Shown: positions 45,770-54,202, numbered from the stretch's first letter. The stretch is 64,000 nt of DNA from Flavobacterium nackdongense (GCF_004355225.1 NZ_CP037933.1:4153228-4217227); one strand, 5' to 3'. The notes: generated by a model from the sequence alone, not told the origin. A program made the numbers and translations.

Positions 45770-46528
45770 ATGGCAAGGCAAAAAGGCATAATTAAGTTGA
45801 AAGGTACTATCGGAGATATTACCTTTTACAAAACCCAGGACGGGCATTTGGCCCGCGAAAAAGGGGGCATCGACGCCAGCAGAATCAAAAGTGATCCTGC
45901 GTTTCAGAGAACGCGTGAGAACGGTTCTGAATTTGGAAGAGCCGGGACAGCCGGTAAGATTTTGAGAACGGCTTTGAGAGCTTTGCACTTGAATTCTGCT
46001 GATGGCAGAATGGTGAGCCGATTGACTCAGCAAATGGTTAAGGTAATCCAAGCTGATGTTATCAGCGTAAGAGGATTGCGAAATGTGATTGATGGTGAGG
46101 CGGAATTGCTTACTGGCTTCGAATTCAACATCAGAGGAAAACTGGGCACCAGTTTATTTGCACCTTTTGTGGGCGCAATTGATCGTGTATCTGGAGACAT
46201 CACTGTTGATTTGGATTCGTTTATTCCGGCGAATATGCTTGCAGCACCAAGTGGAACCACTCACTTTAAAATCATTTCTGCAGGAGCAGAAATTGATTTT
46301 GAGAATGAAACTTTCGTAGAAGCTCATTCAGAGAGTGCCATTCTACCTTGGGATGGAACTGCTACAGCAGCCATCAACCAAGTGAACACTGTCACTCCAG
46401 CAAGCACAAAACCGTTGTTTTTGGCTTTGGGAATTGAATTTTACCAAGAAGTGAATGGACAAATGTACCCATTGAAAAATGGTGCTTACAACCCATTGGC
46501 GTTGGTGAAAGTTGATGGTGGAGTCTAA
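45770..46528 (+). CDS. Conserved flavobacterial protein of phage-like cassette (unknown function)
   Basis: A 252-residue soluble protein with a very basic, repeat-free N-terminus (MARQKGIIKLKGTIGDITFYK, then RIKSDPAFQRTRENGSEFGRAG) and a beta-rich C-terminal half (about 95-250). I have no family name for it. The opening resembles small proteins encoded next to phage-like lysis genes in Bacteroidota, and it is followed by DUF5675 and two small membrane proteins on the same strand. It could be a structural or DNA-binding protein of a reduced phage-derived unit. No signal peptide, membrane helix or catalytic motif is visible. Confidence 0.6.
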   Translation: MARQKGIIKLKGTIGDITFYKTQDGHLAREKGGIDASRIKSDPAFQRTRENGSEFGRAGTAGKILRTALRALHLNSADGRMVSRLTQQMVKVIQADVISVRGLRNVIDGEAELLTGFEFNIRGKLGTSLFAPFVGAIDRVSGDITVDLDSFIPANMLAAPSGTTHFKIISAGAEIDFENETFVEAHSESAILPWDGTATAAINQVNTVTPASTKPLFLALGIEFYQEVNGQMYPLKNGAYNPLALVKVDGGV

Positions 46529-46563
46529 GATAGTGGTCAGTGATCAGTTTTTAGTGTTCAGTA

Positions 46564-46980
46564 ATGATACTATTTTTAACTAGAACTTATTTCCCTGAAG
46601 GATGCAATGGTAAACTCGAATGCGAGGGCAAATTAATCTGCCATACTATTGAATTGCCTTGGAAGAATAACGAAACGAAGGTTTCCTGCATTCCGGAGGG
46701 GAAATATTTTATTAAAAAGCGGTACAGCAAGAAGTTTCAATGGCATTTGGAAATAGTAGATGTAAAAAACAGAAGTTTAATTCTGTTTCACCCAGCCAAT
46801 AATGCCTTAAGAGAATTGAATGGTTGTATTGCTCCCGTAACTAAACTTTCTGGGCCCGGATTGGGTCTGATGTCTCGAACAGCTTTTGTCAAGTTGAAAG
46901 ATTTGGTTTATCAAGCTTTGGATCACAAAGAAAGTATTGAGTTGATTGTTCAATCTGGATTCCTGACTGTGGAAGGATGA
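46564..46980 (+). CDS. DUF5675-family protein
   Basis: A 138-residue protein with the full DUF5675 pattern: LTRTYFPEGCNGKL at the start, ICHTIELPWKNN, SCIPEGKY, and LFHPANNALRELNGCIAP near 78-95. The family occurs in phages and phage-derived gene clusters and is suspected to act on the cell envelope, but its activity is not proven. The conserved His, Cys and Asn residues suggest a catalytic or metal site. The last residues (SGFLTVEG) run into a GGATTCCTGAC-like repeat that continues after the stop (CAGTTCCTGCATTCGCGGGA), so the C-terminus has been altered by a repeat. Confidence 0.75.
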   Translation: MILFLTRTYFPEGCNGKLECEGKLICHTIELPWKNNETKVSCIPEGKYFIKKRYSKKFQWHLEIVDVKNRSLILFHPANNALRELNGCIAPVTKLSGPGLGLMSRTAFVKLKDLVYQALDHKESIELIVQSGFLTVEG

Positions 46981-47003
46981 CAGTTCCTGCATTCGCGGGA
47001 ATG
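46952..47003. repeat. Dispersed intergenic repeat overlapping the DUF5675 stop
   Basis: GGATTCCTGAC, GGATGACAGTTCCTGCATTC and GCGGGAATGAC form an element with the paired TTCCTGC/GCGGGAA arms known from many Bacteroidota and other genomes. It covers the end of the DUF5675 gene and the spacer to the next gene. Confidence 0.55.
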
Positions 47004-47020
47004 ACAAAAAAAGAGAAAAG

Positions 47021-47257
47021 ATGAATATTATAAAACGAGTGAAAGCTCCAACGCCTAAATTTTTTAAAGTGCTTCGAAATATTGGATTGGCTTTGGCTGC
47101 CATTGGCGGAACGATCCTGGCTGCTCCAGTGGCTTTGCCAGTTGTTTTGACTACTGTTGGTGGTTATTTGGCTGTTGCAGGTGGAGTTGTCTCGGCGGTA
47201 AGCCAGCTGACCACAGGGGAAGCGGTTTTGGCGCCAAGCAAAGATGACCAACAGTAA
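47021..47257 (+). CDS. Small membrane protein, holin-like
   Basis: A 78-residue protein with a basic N-terminus (MNIIKRVKAPTPKFFKVLRN), two hydrophobic segments (IGLALAAIGGTILAAPVALPVVL and GGYLAVAGGVVSAVSQL) and a polar tail. The size, charge pattern and neighbours are like those of phage holins, which open the inner membrane. It follows DUF5675 by 40 bp and overlaps the next small gene by 14 bp. No sequence family is recognised, so the holin role is inference. Confidence 0.6.
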   Translation: MNIIKRVKAPTPKFFKVLRNIGLALAAIGGTILAAPVALPVVLTTVGGYLAVAGGVVSAVSQLTTGEAVLAPSKDDQQ

Positions 47258-47420
47258 CCATACCCTGATGGGGACAGCCGGAGGTACATTTTTGAGTGTT
47301 TTGCCGAATTTACATTCGGAAGATGTTATAAAAACGATTCTATTAGCAGCTCTTGGAGCGATTGTCAGTTTTGTAATATCAATGCTACTCAAATACCTCA
47401 TCAAGAAGCACAAAAAATAG
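47244..47420 (+). CDS. 58-residue single-helix membrane protein
   Basis: The ATG at 47244 lies within the last codons of the previous gene (14-bp overlap) and the frame ends at TAG 47418-47420. The protein starts MTNSNHTLMGTAGG, has one strong transmembrane helix (TILLAALGAIVSFVISMLL) and a basic end (KYLIKKHKK). It is below usual length cut-offs, but the overlap, the coding-like composition and a terminator directly after it support a real gene. With the 78-residue protein it could form a two-part membrane-lesion unit as in phage lysis cassettes. Confidence 0.6.
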   Translation: MTNSNHTLMGTAGGTFLSVLPNLHSEDVIKTILLAALGAIVSFVISMLLKYLIKKHKK

Positions 47421-47457
47421 TCTAGTTCTAGTTGTGGTGACCTTTGGATTAGATTTT

Positions 47458-47497
47458 AAAAATGCCCTTTCCTACTTTGGATTGGGCATTTTTTTTT
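47458..47497. terminator. Bidirectional terminator after the phage-like cassette
   Basis: AAAAATGCCC (47458-47467) pairs with GGGCATTTTT (47484-47493), and a T run follows. It separates the rightward cassette from the leftward 59-residue gene. Confidence 0.85.
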
Positions 47498-47675
47498 AGA
47501 TTTCTTCGAAAATATTTAGGGTTACTTCCTCAATTACCACTTTTGCATTTCTGCCATATAATCCATTGTATTTGGCACAATCCAGGGCTTTAATCCGGCT
47601 GTCGAATATTCCGTAAAAGACTCTGGAGATTTTGGTTTTCCAAATGTCGGTTTGGTAAAGGATAAATAGTTTCAT
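47496..47675 (-). CDS. 59-residue conserved-looking small protein
   Basis: The frame from ATG 47675 to TAA 47496 reads MKLFILYQTDIWKTKISRVF then YGIFDSRIKALDCAK and ends EEVTLNIFEEI. It has a beta-alpha-beta look, normal codon use and no membrane helix. The stop overlaps the terminator. It lies 30 bp after the start of the leftward 140-residue gene's downstream end, so the two may be co-transcribed. Function is unknown; a small adaptor or antitoxin-like protein is possible, but nothing in the sequence proves it. Confidence 0.55.
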   Translation of the reverse strand: MKLFILYQTDIWKTKISRVFYGIFDSRIKALDCAKYNGLYGRNAKVVIEEVTLNIFEEI

Positions 47676-47704
47676 AGCTTAAATATATTAGGTTAAAACA
47701 CAGT

Positions 47705-48127
47705 TTATTTCTTGCAATAGCGGTACAAAATGGCTTTGCGGATGTCATTTATCAGGAGAATATCCTCTTTGTATTGCTTTTCTTTTTTTTCCAGAAGTTT
47801 GAGGGCCTCCACATTCTTTAAATGCTGCTCGTGTTCGACCATCATTAGGCTTGCTTGTGGATTAAATTCCTTTTGGAAGTCTGGAAGTCGTAAAAAGGGA
47901 ATCACGGAACCGATTAAAAATGGGTGCCAGAATTTTGTCTGCCACAAACTATAGGCAATGAAAAAAATGTTTTCGCAATCTTTTTCTTTCTCAAAAATGA
48001 CTACGAAACTGTTTGTGAAGGGCTCTTTTTGGGGTTTTCCGCTGTTCATCCCCTTGTTAAGTATGAATAAGTGGGGTTTTGTGTACAGGGTATCTTTTCG
48101 GTGGGTTTTGATGATAAAATTGGTCAT
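47705..48127 (-). CDS. Conserved flavobacterial protein (DUF6943-like)
   Basis: A 140-residue soluble protein: THRKDTLYTKPHLFILNKGMNSGKP at the start, FVVIFEKEKDCENIFFIAYSLW in the middle, then LIGSVIPFLRLPDF and a helical, lysine-rich end (LKNVEALKLLEKKEKQYKEDI). I recall this as the DUF6943 group of Flavobacteriia, which has no known function, but I cannot confirm it. It is followed by the 59-residue gene on the same strand. Its upstream side opens directly into the gene-less hairpin region, so its promoter should lie there. Confidence 0.65.
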   Translation of the reverse strand: MTNFIIKTHRKDTLYTKPHLFILNKGMNSGKPQKEPFTNSFVVIFEKEKDCENIFFIAYSLWQTKFWHPFLIGSVIPFLRLPDFQKEFNPQASLMMVEHEQHLKNVEALKLLEKKEKQYKEDILLINDIRKAILYRYCKK

Positions 48128-48270
48128 AGGACTGGATTTAAAAACGGGTTAACTTTCCAATTTTTCGCAGGGTTTCGGCTGAAAGACTCATGTGCCTCGC
48201 TGCGCTCGCCACACATAAAATTTTTCAAAAGACAAAAAAAGGAAAAAAAAGAAAGTCGTTTTATTAGTGG

Positions 48271-48426
48271 AGGTTTCAAGAAAGTCAAGTTTTTTTATAA
48301 AAAAATACTACCCGACGCGTCCTTAGAAACGGAGGCGTGAATCTTTAAGCAAAAGTTGTTGTGAAATGATGAGGGTGGAGATTTTTTTATAAAAACCGGA
48401 GGCCTGAACTTTACTTTCTTGAAACT
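48271..48426. repeat. Long inverted repeat left of the hairpin array
   Basis: AGGTTTCAAGAAAGTCAAGT (48271-48290) is nearly complementary to ACTTTACTTTCTTGAAACT (48408-48426), with T-runs and ATAAAAA segments inside. It is the first long dyad of the 48,128-50,890 gene-less region, followed by a stretch of almost pure T and A near 48,440-48,475. Confidence 0.65.
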
Positions 48427-48509
48427 GGAGCTTACCTTTACTTTCTTTTTTTTTATTTTTTTTTATTTTTCAATCAACGCCGTAGTGTCCTTAATTAACT
48501 AATCCCAAA

Positions 48510-50262
48510 ATGTTCTTTTATAGTCGGATGGTTGTGGAAAGGGTATGGATTTTTAAAACAGAAAACACTAAAACTACCATTCCAATTTTTTTTCTGTATT
48601 AAAAATCCATACTCTTTCTTCCCGTTTGATTTTGTGGGTGCAGATCATTGCTTTATTGGAGTCGTATTTTTAAGGAATCAACTTTGTTAGCGATGGTCTG
48701 CACTCACAAAAACAATGCAAATACTTCCTATCTTTTACCTATTAGAGAATGTTCTGTTATAGTCGGATGGTTGTGGAAAGGGTATGGATTTTTAAAACAG
48801 AAAAACACAATAACTTCCATTCCAATTTTTTTCTGTTTTGAAAATCCATACTCTTTCCTGGAATTGATTTTGTGGGTGCTGGTCATTGCTTTATTGAAAT
48901 ATTTAATTTACCAATCGACGTTGTGAGCGATGGGCTGCACTCACAAAAACAATGCATAATAATTCCTAGTGTTGGTGGCAGTAGCTCGAAGCAAGTGTAT
49001 TGTTTTTTTATTTGCTTACGGGGTGTTTCTGATTGCGTTTGTGGAAAAGTGGATGCCATAGACTTTAATCAAAGATGATACTTGATACTAATCAAAGTGG
49101 TGTTATGGACCTGCATGGCATCCGCTTTTTCGCAAATGCAATTACTGGGGATTTTGTGGCAAATGAAAAAACGATACTCTTGCTGGCACTTTTGATTTTG
49201 TGGGTGCAAGCCATTGCTTAATTGGAATCTTTAATTTAGCAAATGGTGTTGTAAGTGATGGTCTGCACTCACAAAAGCAATGCATTATCATTTCTAATGT
49301 TGGTGGCAGTAGCTCGAAGCAAGTGTATTTTTTTTTATTTGCTTACGGGGTGCTTCTGATTGCGTTTGTGGAAAAGTGGATGCCATAGACTTTAATCAAA
49401 GATGATACTTGAAACTAATCAAAGTGGTGTTATGGACCTGCATGGCATCCGCTTTTTCGCAAATGCAATTACTGGGGATTTTATTGCAAATGAAAAAACG
49501 ATACTCTTGCTGGTTTTTTTGATTTTGTGGGTGCAGACCATTGCTTTATTGGAATCTTGAATTTACCAATCGACGTTGTAAGTGATGGTCTGTACTCACA
49601 AAAACAATGCATTATCATTCCTAGTGTTGGTGGCGGTAGCTCGAAGCAAGTGTATTGTTTTTTTATTTGCTTACGGGGTGTTTCTGATTGCGTTCGTGGA
49701 AAAGTGGATGCCATAGACTTTAATCAAAGATGATACTTTAAACTAATCAAAGTGGTGTTATGAACCTGCATGGCATCCGCTTTTTCGCAAATGCAATTAC
49801 TGGGGATTTTATGGCAAATGAAAAAATGATACTCTTGCTGGCCCTTTTGATTTTGTGGGTGCAGACCATTGCTTTATTGGAATCTTGAATGGTAGTAGGC
49901 AACGTTGTAAGTGATGGTCTGCACTCACAAAAACAATGCATTATAATTCCTAGTGAGGCGGGGCAGTAGCGCGGGCAAGGGTATTGTTTTTTTTTTATGC
50001 AGATTGAGGAGTTAAAGATTGTTTTTGTGGAAAAGCTGGTGCCTGATTTACTATTAAGCGTACAGAAGGAAAAATAGATTTTTATTTTAGCACGTTATGG
50101 CAACTGCTTTTCCGGAAAAACAATTGCTCCTAAATAAATGGCAAAAAAAAAAAACAATACTCTTGCTGGCCTTTTGATTTTGTGGGTAGAAAAAATGGCT
50201 TTTACCCTAGGCAAATCAACTACACATCAAAGCCATTTTTTCTACTCACAAAATCAATGCAA
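48510..50262 (+). repeat. Tandem array of long covarying hairpins (non-coding)
   Basis: Three hairpin types follow each other. Type A (48537-48618 and 48777-48858) contains GGGTATGGATTTTTAA and repeats every 239 bp. Type B starts GATTTTGTGGGTGCAG and ends with TGCACTCACAAAA (48628-48711, 48866-48948, 49194-49276, 49521-49603, 49849-49932 and, with a changed stem, 50176-50255). Type C starts TGCGTTTGTGGAAAAG and ends GCTTTTTCGCAAATGC (49034-49140, 49361-49467, 49689-49795, and a diverged one 50019-50129). From about 48,950 on, B and C alternate in units of about 328 bp. No convincing gene is found in this stretch. The asymmetry of stem mismatches suggests that a + strand RNA folds. Confidence 0.85.
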
Positions 50263-50364
50263 AGACTTCCGATTTCACTACTAAGTTGCTAAAGACCATT
50301 ATTATTTATCAGCGATACGGAATCGTTTTGTTAAGGATATAGTTTCTACGTGAGGAATATTTGT

Positions 50365-50461
50365 GGTTTGTGAAGGGCGGCAGTTTGAGCAGCTCGTAAC
50401 GGATGTTTTAATAGTAGGATAGATTTTCTGAGCTGCTCAAACTGCTGTCCTGGAGCAAACC
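50365..50461. repeat. Large perfect-arm hairpin (type D)
   Basis: CAGTTTGAGCAGCTC (50381-50395) is perfectly complementary to GAGCTGCTCAAACTG (50430-50444), and GGTTTG/CAAACC pair further out. It follows the array but has a different sequence, and TTGAGCAGCT recurs in the dispersed repeat at 60,097. Confidence 0.75.
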
Positions 50462-50587
50462 ACCGGAGCGTTGGCAGAGCGGCTGTTTTACATAAATGAT
50501 ATTATAGCTTCATTGCAAAAACCAAAAAAACAATATAAAAGCTTTGTAATGAACTATAATACTCAATTATGTAACACAGCTTGGGGG

Positions 50588-50656
50588 AAAAAATTACTGG
50601 CGCGAGTCACGCAGTGTACGTGTTTTTGTCTCAAAAACCGTGACAGTAATTTTTTT
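50588..50656. repeat. Hairpin E with A/T-rich arms
   Basis: AAAAAATTACTG (50588-50599) pairs with CAGTAATTTTTT (50644-50655). Between the arms, CACGCAGTGTACGTG can form a smaller stem. An ORF crosses this hairpin, but its composition is not protein-like. Confidence 0.65.
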
Positions 50657-50770
50657 AGGAGCGTTGGCCAGGAGTGCCAATCGAAGTGTAAAACGTCCTA
50701 TTCACCGCGAACGAAAAAAACGTTATCACCACCACCTACGTAATTAGAGAAATTAAGCCAATTAAAACTT

Positions 50771-50825
50771 GAGTTTAGGAATACTTGGACTAAACGAAAG
50801 TTTTGTGCAGCTGAATGAGATAATG
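50771..50825. repeat. 55-bp dispersed repeat, copy 1 (left of metal operon)
   Basis: This segment (core AGGAATACTTGGACTAAACG, ending GCAGCTGAATGAGATAATG) is identical over 55 bp to 59268-59322, in the same orientation. A diverged copy lies at 60097-60145. It ends 66 bp before the stop of the P-type ATPase gene. Confidence 0.92.
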
Positions 50826-50836
50826 ATTAAGAAAAC

Positions 50837-50871
50837 AAAAAGACATCTGCCTTTTAAAACAAACGTCTTTT
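50837..50871 (-). terminator. Probable terminator of the metal-efflux operon
   Basis: On the minus strand AAAAGAC pairs with GTCTTTTT across a 20-base loop, with T residues after it. It lies 20 bp past the ATPase stop codon. The stem is short for its loop, so the call is tentative. Confidence 0.5.
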
Positions 50872-50890
50872 CTAAAATATATAATTAACT

Positions 50891-52915
50891 TTAAAACTTC
50901 ATTCGTTGTATTCTAACTGCATTTAATATTGCTAATAATGCTACCCCAACATCGGCAAAAACGGCTTCCCACATTGTGGCTAATCCTCCTGCTCCGAGTA
51001 TCAAAACAATAGCTTTTACTGCAAACGCCAAACCAATGTTTTGATAGACAATTTGTTTGGTTTTTTTACCGATGTTTATTGCTGTGAAAATTTTATAAGG
51101 CTGGTCGTTTTGAATTACAATATCTGCCGTTTCAATAGTGGCATCACTGCCTAAACCACCCATTGCAATTCCTGCATCGGCAAGGGCAACTACTGGTGCA
51201 TCGTTTACACCATCGCCAACAAAAGCAATTTTTAAGTTTTCAGATTTGAGTTCTTCTACTTTCTCTACCTTATTTTCAGGCAATAAATCGCCATAGGCTT
51301 GATCGATATTTAACTCTTTGGCAACAGCATCAACAACGGCTTGTTTGTCTCCCGAAAGCATTACTGTTTTTACATTTATTCTATGTAAACTTTCGATAGC
51401 TTGTTTGGCATCTTCTTTTATTTCGTCTGCAATTAGAAAATAGCCAGAATATTTTTGATTGATGGCAATAACGATAATCGTGAAAGGTGTATTGTCGATT
51501 TCGGCATCATAACTGATATTGAATTTCTTCATCAGTTTTACATTTCCTGCCAAGATTTCGTTTCCATCTACTTTGCCTTTTAATCCGTGTCCTGCAATTT
51601 CTTCGACGTCGGTAACGGTTGTGTTTTTCTCTGTTCCTTTTGCATATTCAATAATAGCTGTTCCAACGGGGTGAGTCGATTTGGTTTCTAATGCAGCCGT
51701 AAATTTTACTAAATCAGCTTCGGAAATATCCACAGCAACCACTTTTTGAACTTTGAAAACGCCCTTGGTCAGCGTTCCTGTTTTATCCATAACGACCACT
51801 TGAATGGTTGCCATTATATCCAGAAAATTAGATCCTTTGACCAGAATTCCATTTTTACTTGCTGCTCCAATTCCTCCAAAATATCCTAACGGAATGGAGA
51901 TTACTAACGCACAAGGACAGGAAATAACCAAGAAAATTAATGCTCTGTACAGCCAATCGCTGAAGACATAATTGTCGACAAAAAGCATTGGTAACACGCA
52001 AATTGCAATGGCTAAAAATACCACTATTGGTGTGTATATTTTGGCAAATTTCCGAATGAATAATTCAGTTGGTGCTTTTTTTGCGGTGGCATCTTGCACC
52101 ATTTCCAAGATTTTTGAGAGCTTACTATCTGAATAAGCTGTTGTTACTTCGACCAAAACAACTGTATTCAGGTTTATCATTCCGGCAAGAACGGTTTCGT
52201 CTTTTTGTTTTGTGTCGGGCTTGCTTTCTCCTGTTAGAGCTGCCGTGTTGAACGAAGCGGTGTCAGAAATTAACTTTCCGTCCAGTGCCAGTTTTTCTCC
52301 AGGTTTTAATTGAATGATTTCTCCAATGGATATTTCGGAAGCTTTTTTTACAGTCGCCTTTTCTCCATTCATTACTGTTGCTTCATCCGGTCTTTGATCC
52401 AATAATAATTTGATGTTCTTTTTTGCCCTTTGAACTGCCAATGTTTGAAATACTTCGCCAACTGCATAAAACAGCATCACGGCAACACCTTCTGGATATT
52501 CACCAATGGCAAATGCTCCAATAGTTGCGATACTCATTAATAGAAATTCTGAAAATATTTCGCCATTGCGAATGCTTTCAAAAGCCTCTTTTAGCACAGG
52601 AAAACCAACAGGTAAGTAGGCAACCGCATACCAAGCAATACGTACCCAAGCTGTAAACCAAGTTTGTGGAAAATAGTTATCAAAACCAATGGCAATAAGT
52701 AATAATGTAAAACTTATGATTGCCGGAACGAACATTCTAAGGGTGCTTTCGCTTTTTTGGGAATGGTCGTGATCGTGTCCGTCATCATCAGAATGTTCCG
52801 ATTTAGAGTCAACAGCACAACAACTGATGTCAATATCAGTTTCTTGATTTATTTTTTCTTCGAGTGTGCAACAAAGCTGTTTGCCGTTTGCATCGTATTT
52901 ATGTTTGTGCTTCAT
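50891..52915 (-). CDS. Heavy-metal P1B-type ATPase (Zn/Cd/Co exporter type)
   Basis: It pumps metal cations out of the cytoplasm using ATP. The 674-residue protein has the P1B hallmarks: C333-P-C335 in the metal-binding helix, D377-K-T-G-T as phosphorylation site, and GDGVNDAPV near the end. Instead of a folded N-terminal metal-binding (HMA) domain there is a short His- and Cys-rich tail (HKHKYD, LCCTLEE, ISCCAVD, HDHDHS), which could deliver metal. CPC with this tail fits Zn/Cd/Co rather than Cu substrates, but this is inferred. It is the last gene of the czc-like operon, 10 bp after czcB. Confidence 0.93.
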   Translation of the reverse strand: MKHKHKYDANGKQLCCTLEEKINQETDIDISCCAVDSKSEHSDDDGHDHDHSQKSESTLRMFVPAIISFTLLLIAIGFDNYFPQTWFTAWVRIAWYAVAYLPVGFPVLKEAFESIRNGEIFSEFLLMSIATIGAFAIGEYPEGVAVMLFYAVGEVFQTLAVQRAKKNIKLLLDQRPDEATVMNGEKATVKKASEISIGEIIQLKPGEKLALDGKLISDTASFNTAALTGESKPDTKQKDETVLAGMINLNTVVLVEVTTAYSDSKLSKILEMVQDATAKKAPTELFIRKFAKIYTPIVVFLAIAICVLPMLFVDNYVFSDWLYRALIFLVISCPCALVISIPLGYFGGIGAASKNGILVKGSNFLDIMATIQVVVMDKTGTLTKGVFKVQKVVAVDISEADLVKFTAALETKSTHPVGTAIIEYAKGTEKNTTVTDVEEIAGHGLKGKVDGNEILAGNVKLMKKFNISYDAEIDNTPFTIIVIAINQKYSGYFLIADEIKEDAKQAIESLHRINVKTVMLSGDKQAVVDAVAKELNIDQAYGDLLPENKVEKVEELKSENLKIAFVGDGVNDAPVVALADAGIAMGGLGSDATIETADIVIQNDQPYKIFTAINIGKKTKQIVYQNIGLAFAVKAIVLILGAGGLATMWEAVFADVGVALLAILNAVRIQRMKF

Positions 52916-52925
52916 TTTTCAATTA

Positions 52926-54191
52926 TTAATGTTCGTGTTCTCCACCACCTTTCATAGCAGAAAGTAAATAAAATGCCCCATTAATTACAATTTTTGCATC
53001 AGTAGGAATTGCTTCAACAAATTTCACTTCGGTATAACCTAAATCAGTTGTTCCTGGTATAACTTCTATTGCTTTGAAATGAACTTCATTGTGTCCTTCT
53101 TCCTCGCCAACAGCTTCTTCGGAATGTGCTTCGCCTTCTTTGTGTTCGTGTGCTTCTGCTTTTTTAGCTGTGGTTTTTTCTTCGTGTTCTTCCTGAATAT
53201 ACACAAAGTATTTATCCCCATTTTTAACTACAGCATCTTTGGGTACGGCAGGAACGGTTGTGTTTTTGATATTGATATTGGCAGAAACATACATCCCAGA
53301 AATTAAATCTTTGGAATCAGCTGGATTAATTTTGGCGTGAACCGCCACAGTTTTACTTTCGTTTGAAAATGATTTATTGATACCAAATATTGTTCCTTTA
53401 ATGGATTTGTTTCCTTGGTTTGTTAAAATAAAGTCAATTGTTTGCCCCACAGAAATTGACCCTAAATCTTTTTCATACACATTCAAATCCAAGTGCATCT
53501 GACTGTTATCCACCACTTCAAAAAGGGTTGTTCCCGTTTCGGCAAATGCCCCTTTAGCAATACTGATTTTTCCAACATAACCCGATATTGGTGCAACAAT
53601 TGGCACTAAACTAGAACCGCTTGTACTCATATTCAAGGCTTGTAATTTGTTTTTTGCTGCTTTTGCTCTTGCTCTTTCAACAGCTAGTTTTGCTTTTACT
53701 TCCTGAAGTACTTTTCTAGGATTTACATCTTGATCGCTTAATGTTTTTTGGCGATTGTATTCTAATTGCAAGTATTCAATATTGGCAATAGCCGAATTAT
53801 AATCTTCCTGCATTTCAACAACTTCCAAATTTTGAATGGTTGCCAATACTTTTCCTTTGTTTACAAACGTGCCTTCAAGAACCAAAATGTCTTTAACCGT
53901 TCCGCCAATCAAGGTAGAAATATTTGCCCTGTTTTGTGGTGGAACTGTTGTATATCCATTGGCTTTTATTACTAAATTGAGATTCCTGTTTTCTACAGAA
54001 CCCGTTTCAATACCAACTGTTTTGAATTGTACAGCGGTTAATGCTACTTCGTTTTCTGATTTTTCTTCTTCGTGGGCTTCTTCTGATTTTTTGTCGGCAC
54101 AAGAATTTAGAGTAAAGAGAATAGAAAACAGCATACAGAGGTTGAAGAAATAACCAAGTTTATTATTTTGTTTTAAAAATATATTTTTCAT
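52926..54191 (-). CDS. czcB: CzcB-type periplasmic adaptor (membrane fusion protein), lipoprotein
   Basis: This is the adaptor that links the RND pump to the outer-membrane channel. The N-terminus is a lipoprotein signal with LNSC, so it is anchored in the inner membrane. Then come the beta-barrel and lipoyl halves (VKDILVLEGTFVNKGKVLAT; VAPISGYVGKISIAKGA) and a helical hairpin (about 140-205). Between residues about 325 and 375 there is a His/Glu-rich stretch (EEHEEKTT, AHEHKEGEAHSEE), and the end is GGGEHEH, both suited to metal binding. It lies 11 bp after the czcA-fusion gene. The metal specificity is not proven. Confidence 0.92.
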   Translation of the reverse strand: MKNIFLKQNNKLGYFFNLCMLFSILFTLNSCADKKSEEAHEEEKSENEVALTAVQFKTVGIETGSVENRNLNLVIKANGYTTVPPQNRANISTLIGGTVKDILVLEGTFVNKGKVLATIQNLEVVEMQEDYNSAIANIEYLQLEYNRQKTLSDQDVNPRKVLQEVKAKLAVERARAKAAKNKLQALNMSTSGSSLVPIVAPISGYVGKISIAKGAFAETGTTLFEVVDNSQMHLDLNVYEKDLGSISVGQTIDFILTNQGNKSIKGTIFGINKSFSNESKTVAVHAKINPADSKDLISGMYVSANINIKNTTVPAVPKDAVVKNGDKYFVYIQEEHEEKTTAKKAEAHEHKEGEAHSEEAVGEEEGHNEVHFKAIEVIPGTTDLGYTEVKFVEAIPTDAKIVINGAFYLLSAMKGGGEHEH

Positions 54192-54202
54192 TTTAAGAAA
54201 TT

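Noticed and set aside
46889..47413. 174-codon antisense ORF opposite the small membrane protein genes
   Set aside because: The + strand frames have overlapping starts, hydrophobic segments and a terminator; the antisense reading is His/Ser/Gln-rich without structure.
45770..47420. Prophage
   Set aside because: No integrase, terminase, portal, capsid or tail genes lie around the cassette; four small genes alone do not support a prophage call.
48648..49941. Short ORFs of 60-92 codons on both strands across the hairpin array
   Set aside because: They repeat with the array unit, read through hairpin arms, and have no protein-like composition. Equivalent frames exist on both strands, so they are by-products of the repeats.
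48510..50262. CRISPR array
   Set aside because: The units are about 239 and 328 bp, the repeats are long hairpins, there are no short unique spacers, and no cas genes are present.
50471..50743. 90-codon + strand ORF
   Set aside because: It runs across hairpin E and a dispersed repeat block. The residue mix (Cys-, Ser- and Lys-rich without hydrophobic core) is not protein-like.
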